From Pseudomonadales bacterium (GTDB taxonomy: Bacteria; Pseudomonadota; Gammaproteobacteria; Pseudomonadales; Pseudohongiellaceae), in contig JAJECW010000007.1 in assembly GCA_022821865.1 (NCBI GenBank), positions 32,001 to 72,221 on the forward strand: DNA of 40,221 bases, read 5' to 3'. Below are positions 7,998-16,821 of this stretch, one piece after another (positions within the stretch are counted from its first letter, which is position 1; every line of letters begins with the position of its first letter). The notes beneath the pieces are model-generated. The model saw only the letters and a list, made by a program, of their open reading frames with translations, was not told the origin of the DNA and ran no database searches. Both the position numbers and the translations under genes were made by a program.

Positions 7998-8345
7998 ATG
8001 GTCCAGGATTGCATTTTCTGCAAGATTGTCGCCGGCGAGATCCCGTCCAATCAGGTCTACGCCGACGAGTTCGTGATTGCCTTCCACGATATAAACCCCC
8101 AGGCACCGACCCACATCCTCGTCATCCCCCGCAAGCATATCAGCGACATGAACGAGGCTTCGCCACAGGACCAGGCCCTGCTCGGCCACATGATGCTGTG
8201 CGCCAGCAAGATCGCGGCGGATGCCGGCCTTGCGGAAAGCGGTTATCGACTGGTCCTTAATACCGGCCCGGACGCCAGGCAAAGCGTATTCCACATCCAT
8301 CTGCACATCCTCGGCGGGCGCCCCCTTTCAGGTCAAATGGGGTGA
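7998..8345 (+). CDS. hinT: HinT-like histidine triad nucleotide-binding protein
   Basis: A 115-residue HIT protein. The histidine triad HIHLH is at residues 99-103, preceded by SGYRLVLNTGPDARQSV, and APTHILVIPRKHI matches HinT. An N-terminal CIFCKI pair may bind zinc, as in many bacterial HinT proteins. Known HinT proteins hydrolyse aminoacyl-AMP and other phosphoramidates in the cytoplasm. Length and motif order match E. coli HinT. It converges on mtnA with a 12-base gap. Confidence 0.93.
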   Translation: MVQDCIFCKIVAGEIPSNQVYADEFVIAFHDINPQAPTHILVIPRKHISDMNEASPQDQALLGHMMLCASKIAADAGLAESGYRLVLNTGPDARQSVFHIHLHILGGRPLSGQMG

Positions 8346-8357
8346 GGCCCGGTCGAA

Positions 8358-9437
8358 TCAGCCCCCGGCAAGTTCCGCCAGCGATTCCCCATTCGCATCA
8401 ATCACTCCATGCTCGGTAACGATGCCGCTCACCAGCCGGGCCGGGGTGACATCGAAAGCGAAATTGCGGATGGGGCTGGATTCGGGATACTGGCGGATCG
8501 CAATCTCCCCGCCATCAGCGCCGATGCCGCTAGCCATGCTCACCTCCCCGGCGCCGCGCTCTTCGATAGGGATGGGCGACTCCATGGATGGCCAGTCGAA
8601 ATCGATGGTGGAAACGGGCAGGGCGGCATAGAAAGGCACCTGGTTGTCCCTTGCCGCCAGAGCGAGCGGATAGGTGCCGATCTTGTTGCAGACATCCCCC
8701 GCGGCGCTTACCCGGTCGCTGCCGGTTATGCAGACATCCACCATCCCCCGGGACAGGACATGACCCGCGGCGCTGTCCACAATCAGGCTGTGCTCGATAC
8801 CGGCCCGGCGCAACTCCCAGCAGGTAAGCGCCGCGCCCTGGTTGCGCGGCCGGGTTTCATCGACCCAGACGTGCAGCGGCATGCCTTTTTTCGCCACTTT
8901 GAAAATCACCGCCAAGGCAGTGCCCCAGCCCACCGTGGCCAGGGCGCCGGCATTGCAATGGGTCAGCACCTGCAATGGGTGTCCCTGGTTGGTTTTGCCG
9001 CGCCAGAGCCTTTCCAGCAACAGACTGCCGTGTTCGCCAATGGCTTCGCAACAGGCGCTGTCGGCGTCCGCCATTTCGATTGCGAATTGCAATGCCCGGG
9101 CGGCAATCGAATCAGAAGGCTCCCGGGCAAGCGCTCTGGCGGTGCGGTCCAGAGCCCAGCGCAGATTGACCGCCGTGGGCCGGGTGGCTTGCAATTGCGA
9201 CACGGCTTCCCCGAGCGCCGCCGGATTCTCCCGCAGGGCGAGATACACGCCAAAGGCCGCGGTGACGCCAATCAGCGGCGCGCCGCGAACCCGCATGGCG
9301 CGGATGGCCTCACAGGCTTCGGTCAGGGTCGCCAGGGTGCGGATTTCGAAATGATGGGGCAGCCGGGCCTGGTCGATGATGCGGACCTGATCGACCGCCG
9401 GCTCGTACCAGATGCTGCGATACTCCCTGCCTTCCAC
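8358..9437 (-). CDS. mtnA: S-methyl-5-thioribose-1-phosphate isomerase
   Basis: A 359-residue member of the eIF2B-alpha-like isomerase family. It shows MRVRGAPLIG, THCNAGALATVGWGTAL with the catalytic cysteine, TRPRNQGAALTCWEL, and TGSDRVSAAGDVCNKIGTYPLA with the catalytic aspartate. MtnA converts methylthioribose-1-phosphate to methylthioribulose-1-phosphate in methionine salvage and can act on 5-deoxyribose-1-phosphate. The start is GTG at 9437; its first base is the last base of the TAG stop of the upstream aldolase fusion, so translation is almost certainly coupled. No mtnB, mtnC, mtnD, mtnK or mtnP is in the window, which suggests a non-canonical route through the aldolase. Confidence 0.95.
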   Translation of the reverse strand: MEGREYRSIWYEPAVDQVRIIDQARLPHHFEIRTLATLTEACEAIRAMRVRGAPLIGVTAAFGVYLALRENPAALGEAVSQLQATRPTAVNLRWALDRTARALAREPSDSIAARALQFAIEMADADSACCEAIGEHGSLLLERLWRGKTNQGHPLQVLTHCNAGALATVGWGTALAVIFKVAKKGMPLHVWVDETRPRNQGAALTCWELRRAGIEHSLIVDSAAGHVLSRGMVDVCITGSDRVSAAGDVCNKIGTYPLALAARDNQVPFYAALPVSTIDFDWPSMESPIPIEERGAGEVSMASGIGADGGEIAIRQYPESSPIRNFAFDVTPARLVSGIVTEHGVIDANGESLAELAGG

Positions 9438-11428
9438 TAAATTACTCTCTCATTGCCGCCGTCCACAGGAAGCTGGGCGCCAGTGGTGCGGCTGAAGGCG
9501 GTTCCGGCAAGGGCGGCGATGGCAGCGGCCACATGACTGCTGGTCACTTCCAGGCCAAGCAGGTTGGCGGAGCGGTACTCGCTGACTTCCATCTCATGGT
9601 GGCGGGCCCGCTCCCGCAGTACTTCATCGGTCCAGATTCCCGTATCGAAGACCGCATTGGGATGCACCAGATTCACCCGGATGCCTTTGGCCGCCGCCTC
9701 CAGGGCGGCAACCCGGGCCATTTGCGTCAGGCCGGCCTTGGCCGCGGAGTACGCCGCGGCGCCCGGCCCCGGAGCGGCTACGTTTTTCGACGCCACAAAG
9801 ACCACGGCGGGGTCAAAACCCGTCTCAAGCAGGGGCAGGCAGGCCCGCAGCACTTTCATGTGGGAGCTGAGGTTGAGTTCGAGCGATTGTTCCCAGTGCG
9901 AATCCGGCATTTCTCCAAGGCTTGCGCTCGCGGGAAAGTTGCCGGCGTTGCTCACCAGTATGTCGAGCCCGCCGAAATGCAGCACGCCCTGCTCCAGCGC
10001 CGCGCCAATTGCATCCGCGTCGGTCACGTCGCAGCACAGGGCCAGTACTTCGCGGCTGTCCCATGATTCCCGCCAGGCTTTGCCTTCCGCAATGTCCAGG
10101 GCAATCACCACCGCGCCCCGGCGCCGCAGTTCCTCCACCGCGGCGCGGCCAATGCCGGAAGCCGCCCCGGTGACCAGGGCAATCCTGCCTTGCATTTCCG
10201 GCGCGCTGCCGGCGGCGGCGAGCTTGGCCTGCTCGAGTTCCCAGTATTCCACTTCGAACAGCTTGTCCCGGGGCAGGGCGCGCCAGCCGCCCATGGCCTC
10301 GGCAAGCCGGATGGCCCGGATCGTGTGGCGGGTAATGTCGGCGACGATTTCCAGCCGCTTGCTGCCGCGGGCCAGACACACCAGGCCTTCCCTGCGCCAT
10401 ACGCCGTAGCGGGGGGCGGGATCGAGGCATTGGTGATGGTCCTGGGCATAGTCGCGAAAATAGGCCTGGTATTCCCCGGCGAAAGCACGCAGCCCCGGCA
10501 GGGGGTCCGCATCGAAAACGGCGCCGAATGGTTTGGTGTGGATGGTATGGTCAGGCGTCAATGGGCCGCGCCGGAGCAGCTCTCCGCAGTCATCCAGCGC
10601 GGCGAACGCGAGGGCTTCGGGGCTGCGATCAAGCCGGGCGAGCATCGGGGAACCAGACAATTCGCCGACCGCCTTGCGCAATTTGGCGAGCGCAATGGCT
10701 GGCCTGGCATCCGGTGAATCCGGTGCCGCAGCTGTTGGTTGGACTACTTTCGCCCCGGCCCGGCGCCCGAGTTCGCCTTCGGCGCGGTCCACGAGTTCCA
10801 CCATGGACTCGTAACTGCCCCGGGCTTCCTCGTGAAAGCTGAACACGCCGTGCCGCAGCAAGACGATGCCCCGCAAGGCATTCCAGTCCACGTCCCGGGT
10901 GGCGGCGGCGATCTGCCGCGCCAGAATGAAGCCGGGCATCATATAGGGCAGCACGAGCACTTCATCGCCGTACAACTCGCGCAGGATTTCCGTGCCATGG
11001 GGGGAATTGCTGAGCGTGACCACGGCGTCGGCGTGGGTGTGGTCCACATGGCGAAAAGGGATCAGGGCATGCAGAATCGCTTCCACAGAGGGGTTCGGGG
11101 CTGCGGGGTCGAGGGTCGCAAGCCTGAGTTGGCGCATCATCTCGCTGTCGCCGAGATGCTCCAGCGTGGCGAGCCGCAGGAGATATTCGAGATCGGCGGG
11201 CGCAAATCCCGCCGGGCCGATGCTTTTCAGATCCCGGCCGGAACCCTTGACGAACAGCACCCTGCGCGTGTCGCCGAACAGGTCGCCGAGTTCTCCCTTG
11301 AGTGAGGTATTGCCGCCGCCGTGGAGTACGAGGGCGGGGTCCTGGCCGAGCAGGCGGGAAGAATAGGCGCGCAATTCGAGATCGGTGGCGCAGGCGCGGG
11401 CTTCAGTATCGTTCCAGCGGCTTCGCAT
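9437..11428 (-). CDS. class II aldolase / short-chain dehydrogenase fusion
   Basis: A 663-residue two-domain enzyme. The N-terminal part is a class II (zinc) aldolase: LHGGGNTS at residues 36-42, KGSGRDLKSIG (phosphate site), HVDHTHADAVV with zinc-binding histidines near 130-132, and LLRHGVFSFH. The C-terminal part is a short-chain dehydrogenase: TGAASGIG beginning at residue 420, NAGNFPAS, and YSAAKAG with the catalytic Tyr/Lys. Architecture resembles the bifunctional rhamnulose-1-phosphate aldolase/lactaldehyde dehydrogenase. No rhamnose genes are nearby, and the gene overlaps mtnA by one base, so I infer the substrate is methylthioribulose- or 5-deoxyribulose-1-phosphate, giving DHAP plus an aldehyde that the second domain then converts. 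The substrate is unproven. Confidence 0.88.
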   Translation of the reverse strand: MRSRWNDTEARACATDLELRAYSSRLLGQDPALVLHGGGNTSLKGELGDLFGDTRRVLFVKGSGRDLKSIGPAGFAPADLEYLLRLATLEHLGDSEMMRQLRLATLDPAAPNPSVEAILHALIPFRHVDHTHADAVVTLSNSPHGTEILRELYGDEVLVLPYMMPGFILARQIAAATRDVDWNALRGIVLLRHGVFSFHEEARGSYESMVELVDRAEGELGRRAGAKVVQPTAAAPDSPDARPAIALAKLRKAVGELSGSPMLARLDRSPEALAFAALDDCGELLRRGPLTPDHTIHTKPFGAVFDADPLPGLRAFAGEYQAYFRDYAQDHHQCLDPAPRYGVWRREGLVCLARGSKRLEIVADITRHTIRAIRLAEAMGGWRALPRDKLFEVEYWELEQAKLAAAGSAPEMQGRIALVTGAASGIGRAAVEELRRRGAVVIALDIAEGKAWRESWDSREVLALCCDVTDADAIGAALEQGVLHFGGLDILVSNAGNFPASASLGEMPDSHWEQSLELNLSSHMKVLRACLPLLETGFDPAVVFVASKNVAAPGPGAAAYSAAKAGLTQMARVAALEAAAKGIRVNLVHPNAVFDTGIWTDEVLRERARHHEMEVSEYRSANLLGLEVTSSHVAAAIAALAGTAFSRTTGAQLPVDGGNERVI

Positions 11429-11468
11429 GCCGACTTCTTACCACTGCGAATTCAGGAATTTGCGACCG

Positions 11469-11510
11469 GCAACGGCATCCGTTGCGGGAGGGCGGCGCCT
11501 TGAAGGCGCC
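11469..11510 (-). terminator. tandem small hairpins between exbD and the aldolase gene
   Basis: Two perfect palindromes, GCAACG-GCATC-CGTTGC (11469-11485) and GGCGCCTTGAAGGCGCC (11494-11510), lie 3' of exbD and just before the aldolase start. Neither has a T tract. They could slow or stop transcription from exbD, or lie in the leader of the aldolase-mtnA unit. Confidence 0.35.
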
Positions 11511-11519
11511 ACCCGGTAT

Positions 11520-11942
11520 TCAGTTTGCGTCAACGATGGAAATATCGGTAATGCCAGCCTGCCGCGCCGCGTCCATGATCATGATGAGGGTGGAAACATC
11601 GGAACTGGAATTCGGCTGGATGATAACCGTGGCGCTGGGATTCTCGGCGCGCAACTGGTCGATATTCGACCGGATCTGGGTCGCGATAATGGGCCGCGGA
11701 TTCCGGTTGAGAATAATCTCGTTATTGGCGCCGATCTCGAACAGGATATTGCGGTCCTCAAGGTCTTGTTCGGGCGGCGGCTGATCGTTGTTGCTGTCGC
11801 TGCTTGCCGCGCTGATGGCGGTCTCGGACAGAAACGTCGCCGTCACGACGAAAAAGATCAACAGGATGAACACCACATCAAGCATGGGTGTGAGGTCGAT
11901 CTTGGAGTCATCCGATTTGTGCTTGACGCCTACTTTTTTCAT
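11520..11942 (-). CDS. exbD: ExbD/TolR family biopolymer transport protein (orphan)
   Basis: A 140-residue protein with a short cytoplasmic N-terminus, then DLTPMLDVVFILLIFFVVTA. The aspartate in PMLDVVF (residue 22) is the proton-path residue of ExbD/TolR, and the helix leads into a periplasmic domain ending ITDISIVDAN. These proteins work with ExbB/TolQ to use the proton motive force for TonB or Tol functions. Here no exbB, tonB or tolQ lies beside it, which is unusual. The start at 11942 has AGGA seven bases upstream; an earlier in-frame ATG at 11966 lacks this. The linker is unusually rich in D, N, S and P (residues 40-60). Transcribed divergently from the propeller protein. Confidence 0.85.
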   Translation of the reverse strand: MKKVGVKHKSDDSKIDLTPMLDVVFILLIFFVVTATFLSETAISAASSDSNNDQPPPEQDLEDRNILFEIGANNEIILNRNPRPIIATQIRSNIDQLRAENPSATVIIQPNSSSDVSTLIMIMDAARQAGITDISIVDAN

Positions 11943-12088
11943 TACGGTTTCCTGCCACGCCAACAATCAGCCGGAGTATAGCAGCCGGAAACTCTGATGC
12001 AACACTGCTGATTTTCCATCGAAAGCTGGTGATGGTTGCCATCCGGCTGCAATTCTCGTATTTTTCAATTTTTACCTCAGGGGGGATC

Positions 12089-14278
12089 ATGATTTACGCG
12101 CCAAGACTGAAATCGCTTCTTGCCATCCTGTCGCTGGCTGCGGCTGCAACAGCCGTGTTGCCCGCCGCGGCGCAGTCGACCGACCAGGGTGTGATCGAGG
12201 GCGTGGTCGAGAGCCCCGCCGGCGCGGAAGCCGGAGTCTGGGTCATCGCGGAAACCGACGACACGCCGACCCACTTCGTGAAGATCGTCGTGACCGACGA
12301 CGACGGACGGTTTGTCCTGCCGGAGCTTCCCGACGCGCTGTTCAGCGTATGGGTGCGGGGCTACGGCCTGGTGGATTCCGATCCGGTGTTCCTGCGGCCC
12401 GGAGCGTCCGGCGTCAGCCTGAAAACCTTCCAGGCGGGAGACCCGCTGCTCGCGGCCCAGGTGTATCCGGGCAACTACTGGTACTCCCTGCTTGAAGTGC
12501 CGGGGCACGAAGAGTTTCCCGGCACCGGGCCGGACGGCAACGGCATTTCCTCGTTCATGGGCAGCCAGGATCACTGGATCGATACGACCAAGCAGAGATG
12601 CCAGCTTTGCCACCAGCTTGGAAACAAGGCGACCCGCACCCTGGATCACCTGAGTCATCTCGATTTCGAGTCCAGCGTCGAAGCGTGGCGCTATCGCACG
12701 GCAATGGGCATCCGGGGTCCGCTCATGTCGGCGTTCGCCAATTTCTTCGGGCCCCATGGCATGGAAATGTACGCCGACTGGACCGACCGCATAGCGGCGG
12801 GAGAAATTCCGCCGACGCCGCCGCGCCCCGAAGGCATCGAGCGCAATATCGTCATTACCCAGTGGGACTGGGGCAACGAGTCGGCTTTCATCCACGATGA
12901 AATCACCACCGACAAGCGCGACCCCACGGTGAACGCCGGCGGCCTGGTCTATGGCGTTGACGCTTCGTTCGGCGCCCTGCTCGAACTCGACGTGGAAACC
13001 CACGAGTGGCGGGAGCTGGAAATTCCGGTTCGCGACAACCCCGACAATCCCGCCGTGACCCGCTTCCTGCAAGAGTTCCCGGTGCCGTCCGCCTATTACG
13101 GCGACGAAGCGCTGTGGCAACGCCCCGCCGACCCCCACAATCCGATGTTCGACGAACTCGGCCGGGTATGGATGACCACCAAGGTGAGAGGCGATATCCT
13201 GCCGGAATGGTGCCGGCCGGGTTCGGACAATCCCTTCGTGGAGTATTACCCCACCCGGGCGAGCACGCGTCAGGCTTCGTATTACGATCCGGCCACGGAA
13301 GATTTCGGGCTCATCGACACCTGCTTCACCACCCACCATCTGCAATTCGACTGGACCGAGGATCGCATCCTCTATTTCAGCACCCTCAGCGATGTCATCG
13401 GCTGGGTGAACACCCGGGAATTCGACATGACCGGCGACGAGCAGGCGACCCAGGGCTGGTGCCCCATGGTGGTGGACACCAACGGAGACGGCCGCATCAC
13501 GAAACCCTGGAATCCGCCGGTCGGGCCCTTGTTCGACCCAAGCGCGGGCGGCGAGTTCGACCCGGCTCTCGACACCAGAATGGCGCCGGGATTGAACTAC
13601 GGCATCATCGTGAACCCGGTGGACAATGTGGTCTGGGGCGCCGGCGAGGAGTTCCCCGGGCGCATCTATCGCATGGAAATCGGCGACAACCCCCCGGAAA
13701 CCTGCATCACGGAAGTCTACGAAGTGCCCGTAATCGACGGCGAATTGCAGGGTTTTGGCCCGCGGGGCATCGACGCCGACAGGAACGGCGTCATCTGGAC
13801 CGCGCTGTCCGGCAGCAGCCACCTGGCCAGTTTCGACCGCGGCAAGTGCGAAGTATTGAACGGACCCAGCGTGGTTACTTCCCAGCATTGCCCCGAAGGC
13901 TGGACCCTGTACGAGGCGCCCGGCCCGAACATGAAGGGCACCGACGTGAAAGCCGACTTCCACTATTACAACTGGGTGGACAACTTCAACACGCTTGGCC
14001 TGGGCGAGAACATTCCCATTGCGACGGGTTCCGGTTCCGATTCCCTGAAGGTGCTGGACCCGGACACCGGAGAATGGATCGTCATGCGCGTGCCCTATCC
14101 GCTGGGATTCTATTCCCGCGGCCTCGACGGACGCATCGACGACCCGGACGCCGGCTGGAAAGGACGCGCCGTATGGGCCAATTACGGCACCAATTTCAAT
14201 TGGCATACCGAGGGCGGCAAGGGAACCCAGAGCAAGATGGTCAAGTTTCAGATCAGACCCGACCCGCTCGCGCGGTGA
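12089..14278 (+). CDS. exported regulatory-like/beta-propeller protein with heme-c site (virginiamycin B lyase-like)
   Basis: A 729-residue protein with a Sec signal ending PAAAQS near residue 30. Next is a carboxypeptidase-regulatory-like beta-sandwich (GVIEGVVESPAGAEAGVWV to about 120), then RCQLCHQ, whose Cys171, Cys174 and His175 form a CxxCH heme-c motif. The rest looks like a beta-propeller of the NHL/virginiamycin B lyase type, with repeated segments such as GRVWMTTKVRGD, FGPRGIDADRNGVIWTALSGSSHLASFD. A calcium-site-like DTNGDGRI occurs mid-protein. It probably acts in the periplasm, perhaps as a redox protein. Reaction unknown. The ATG has a strong GGGGGG leader. It is followed 12 bases later by a second exported protein, so the two probably form an operon. 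Confidence 0.75.
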   Translation: MIYAPRLKSLLAILSLAAAATAVLPAAAQSTDQGVIEGVVESPAGAEAGVWVIAETDDTPTHFVKIVVTDDDGRFVLPELPDALFSVWVRGYGLVDSDPVFLRPGASGVSLKTFQAGDPLLAAQVYPGNYWYSLLEVPGHEEFPGTGPDGNGISSFMGSQDHWIDTTKQRCQLCHQLGNKATRTLDHLSHLDFESSVEAWRYRTAMGIRGPLMSAFANFFGPHGMEMYADWTDRIAAGEIPPTPPRPEGIERNIVITQWDWGNESAFIHDEITTDKRDPTVNAGGLVYGVDASFGALLELDVETHEWRELEIPVRDNPDNPAVTRFLQEFPVPSAYYGDEALWQRPADPHNPMFDELGRVWMTTKVRGDILPEWCRPGSDNPFVEYYPTRASTRQASYYDPATEDFGLIDTCFTTHHLQFDWTEDRILYFSTLSDVIGWVNTREFDMTGDEQATQGWCPMVVDTNGDGRITKPWNPPVGPLFDPSAGGEFDPALDTRMAPGLNYGIIVNPVDNVVWGAGEEFPGRIYRMEIGDNPPETCITEVYEVPVIDGELQGFGPRGIDADRNGVIWTALSGSSHLASFDRGKCEVLNGPSVVTSQHCPEGWTLYEAPGPNMKGTDVKADFHYYNWVDNFNTLGLGENIPIATGSGSDSLKVLDPDTGEWIVMRVPYPLGFYSRGLDGRIDDPDAGWKGRAVWANYGTNFNWHTEGGKGTQSKMVKFQIRPDPLAR

Positions 14279-14290
14279 CGGGCGATTCAC

Positions 14291-15328
14291 ATGAAAAAGT
14301 CAGGGTCGGGCGCCAGGGTTCACTTGACTGGAATCCTGGTGCTTCTCGCCTTGCTGCTTATGCCGGTCGCGCATGGCGCCGAGCCTGACTGGGCCGTCCC
14401 CCGCACGGAGTACGGCCACCCCGACTTGCAGGGGCTCTGGACCAATTCGACGCAAACCCCCTTCCTGCGCCCAAGGGAACTGGGAACCCGCCAGGCCTAC
14501 ACCGAGGAAGAAGCCCTCGCGCTGGAGCGCGAAGCCCGCGAAGCGGAAGCCCGGCGGGCGCTGCCCAGCGACCCGGACCGGTCGGCGCCGCCCGCGGGAG
14601 GATTCATCAGCCAGCAGTCCGACGAAAATTTCGACATTGCGCCCATCGGGCTGGTGCGCATCGACGGCGAGTATCGTACTTCCATCGTTATCGACCCAGC
14701 CGATGGCCGCCTGCCGCCGCGGCTCGAATTCAAGGACGTCTTCGAGCGCTGGCGCGACCTGGGATTCGGCCCTTCCGACGGGCCGGAAATGAGATCGATC
14801 CAGGATCGCTGCCTGGCGCCACTGGTACAGTTGCCTTTGCTTTATACCTTCGGCGCCGTGAACGCCGCGGACGGAGACAACCCTTCGCGCAATATCCAGA
14901 TCGTGCAGAACGAAAACTACGTCGTCATCCTGTGGGAGTACTTCAGCGCCGTGCGCATTATCCGGCTGGCGGAAAACCACCTGGACAACTTCGGCCGCAA
15001 ATGGCGGGGAGACTCCATCGCCCGTTACGAAGGAGACTCGCTCGTGGTGCATACCCGCAATTTCCGGCCGGAGCAGACCAATCCCTTCCTCAGGGCATCC
15101 GACCGGCTTGAGATCACGGAAACCTACACGCCGGTTTCGCCCAACGAAATGCTTTTCAGATTCACGATCTCCGACCCCGTCGCCTACCCGCAACCCATCA
15201 CCGGCGAAATTTCGCTGCAAAGAATGCCGCCCGGCCACAAACTCTACGAATTCGCCTGCCACGAAGGAAACTACTCCTTTTCCTCCATACTGAGAGCCGC
15301 CCGCATGGAAGACGCCGGCCTGTTGTGA
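14291..15328 (+). CDS. exported protein of unknown function with HPDLQGLW motif
   Basis: A 345-residue protein with a Sec signal (HLTGILVLLALLLMPVAHGAE). The mature start has YGHPDLQGLWTN, a pattern seen in a widespread family of uncharacterised secreted proteins from environmental bacteria. Other features are a charged helix at about residues 70-95 (EEEALALEREAREAEARRAL), paired IQDRC and EFACHEGNY cysteines, and GDSIARYEGDSLVVHTRNF. No catalytic motif is recognised. It is 12 bases after the heme-propeller protein and probably cotranscribed, suggesting they work on the same substrate or in the same complex. Confidence 0.7.
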   Translation: MKKSGSGARVHLTGILVLLALLLMPVAHGAEPDWAVPRTEYGHPDLQGLWTNSTQTPFLRPRELGTRQAYTEEEALALEREAREAEARRALPSDPDRSAPPAGGFISQQSDENFDIAPIGLVRIDGEYRTSIVIDPADGRLPPRLEFKDVFERWRDLGFGPSDGPEMRSIQDRCLAPLVQLPLLYTFGAVNAADGDNPSRNIQIVQNENYVVILWEYFSAVRIIRLAENHLDNFGRKWRGDSIARYEGDSLVVHTRNFRPEQTNPFLRASDRLEITETYTPVSPNEMLFRFTISDPVAYPQPITGEISLQRMPPGHKLYEFACHEGNYSFSSILRAARMEDAGLL

Positions 15329-15393
15329 ATTCCCTGTACAGATTGAATGGCGGCGAGCGGGGCCCTGCGCCAGGCAAAATCGCAGAATGACGC

Positions 15394-16455
15394 TCAGGGG
15401 AACATCGCATCCAACTCCACGGCCTGACCGGTCTTGATCGACTGCTGGGCCGCAAGCCCCATCAGCACCGACATCAGGCCGTCCCGCGTGCTCACCGCCG
15501 CAGGCCGGTTTTCACGAATCGCTTGAATGAATTCGCGATGTTCCAGAAAGCTCGATCCATGATGAAATCCGGTATGCCCGACCCGCGGGTCCATTGAGAC
15601 GGGAATCGCATTTCCCGCCCCGCCCTCTCGTTTGCCGAGGTACAGTTCCTCGCCGGGAACCGTGGTTTCCAGTTTGCCGATATCGCCGGTCACGGCGATT
15701 TGCTGCTCGTGCCGGGAGCCTTCCGCGAACATGCACAGGTCGAGCATGGCCCGGGCGCCGCTGTCGTATTCCACAATGACGTAGGCATTGTCGAGAATGT
15801 CGGGAATCTCGCCATCGTAGACTTCGTCCAGGTGGTTCACCGACTGGGCACCCGAGGCAAGCACGCGGGTTGGATTTCCCGGCATCACCAGATTCATCAG
15901 ATCGAAAAAGTGGCAGCATTTCTCCACCAGGGTGCCGCCGGTGTTCCGGTTGAAGCGGTTCCAGTGGCCCACTTTCTTTAGAAAAGGAAACCGGTGTTCG
16001 CGAATCGCGCACATTTCCACTTCGCCGACTTCGCCCAGATGCCGGAGCAGGGCGCTGATGGTGGGAATGTAGCGATATTCGAGACCCACCCAGACGACTC
16101 CCTTGTGCGACTTCGCGGCCGCATCGACTTCCACGGCATCGGCAAGCGTGGTGCATATGGGCTTTTCGAGCAGGACATGCTTGCCGGTGGCGAAAATGTC
16201 CCGCATGACTTCAATATGGGTGTGATTGGGCGAAGCCACCACCAGGGCATCGACGTCATCGGCGGCGAGAATCTCCCGGTAGTCTTCATGAACCCGGGGA
16301 GAAAAACGCTCGCCGCAGGTTTTGCGGGCCGATTCGCGGGATTGGGTATCGGGGTCGGCCACCGCGACGACGACAACATCATCCATCGCCGCAAGATTGC
16401 GAATATGCTCGCAGCCCATCATGCCGGTGCCGATAATGCCGTAACGAATGGTCAA
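15394..16455 (-). CDS. Gfo/Idh/MocA family NAD(P)-dependent oxidoreductase
   Basis: Read from a TTG at 16455 this gives 353 residues, the normal family length. The N-terminal Rossmann segment YGIIGTGMMGCEHIRNL is followed by VVVAVADPD and VLLEKPICTT, whose EKP is the family hallmark, and GGTLVEKCCHFFDLMN carries the usual catalytic-region histidine. Family members oxidise or reduce sugars, inositols and similar polyols in the cytoplasm. The TTG is chosen because GGGGAG stands five bases before it and no ATG or GTG is better placed. The frame remains open well upstream through the inverted repeat, but that part does not resemble the family. Substrate unknown. Confidence 0.85.
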   Translation of the reverse strand: MTIRYGIIGTGMMGCEHIRNLAAMDDVVVVAVADPDTQSRESARKTCGERFSPRVHEDYREILAADDVDALVVASPNHTHIEVMRDIFATGKHVLLEKPICTTLADAVEVDAAAKSHKGVVWVGLEYRYIPTISALLRHLGEVGEVEMCAIREHRFPFLKKVGHWNRFNRNTGGTLVEKCCHFFDLMNLVMPGNPTRVLASGAQSVNHLDEVYDGEIPDILDNAYVIVEYDSGARAMLDLCMFAEGSRHEQQIAVTGDIGKLETTVPGEELYLGKREGGAGNAIPVSMDPRVGHTGFHHGSSFLEHREFIQAIRENRPAAVSTRDGLMSVLMGLAAQQSIKTGQAVELDAMFP

Positions 16456-16821
16456 GGCTGCTCCCCTGCCAGAGTGATTCCCGCCATCGGCCGGAACCAA
16501 TGCATTAAAGCAGAACTCAAGCGCGGTGTGTGGAGGGGGGATTTCAAAACTGGAATCTCGCCGTTGCCGGCAGGTGGTGTGCAGCGGACGCCGTAAATAC
16601 ATCCCTGTAGGCTTCGGGCTCGGCTGTCCATGCCTCGCACGCCCGCTGCACACCACCTGCCGGCAACGGCCTACGGCATCTGAACCGCGTTCCATGTATT
16701 TACAAGGAACTTCAGCGGCTTGGCGCAGCGGTCCGGAATTTGCGGTTGCGCGAGTTTCTGTGATACACCGAACCGGGAGTTGGATGTAACCGAAATCAAG
16801 CCGCTATCGCCGGAGCCTTTC
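16456..16821. other. 366-bp divergent intergenic region with long inverted repeat
   Basis: No credible gene. It holds the two opposing promoters for the Gfo/Idh gene and the FMN oxidase gene, the 28-base perfect inverted repeat at 16560-16670, and a GTAAATACA/TGTATTTAC pair, one member in the loop and the other near 16694. I could not place promoters confidently. Confidence 0.6.
16560..16670. repeat. 28-bp perfect inverted repeat with 55-base loop
   Basis: The arms at 16560-16587 and 16643-16670 are exact reverse complements over 28 bases, beginning GCCGTTGCCGGCAGG. The loop contains GTAAATACATCCCTGTAGG. Transcribed from either strand it would make a very stable stem. It may be a repeat element (MITE-like) or a processing/attenuation structure between the divergent genes. 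Confidence 0.85.

Noticed and set aside
11429..11519. Possible SAM riboswitch before the aldolase-mtnA unit
   Set aside because: The gap is only 91 bases and shows two simple hairpins, not the multi-stem SAM core; no conserved motif seen.
12077..14290. Very long open frame on the minus strand opposite the propeller gene
   Set aside because: High-GC mirror frame; its translation is rich in H, G and V without any family motif or signal, while the plus strand encodes a protein with a signal peptide, a CxxCH site and a strong ribosome site.
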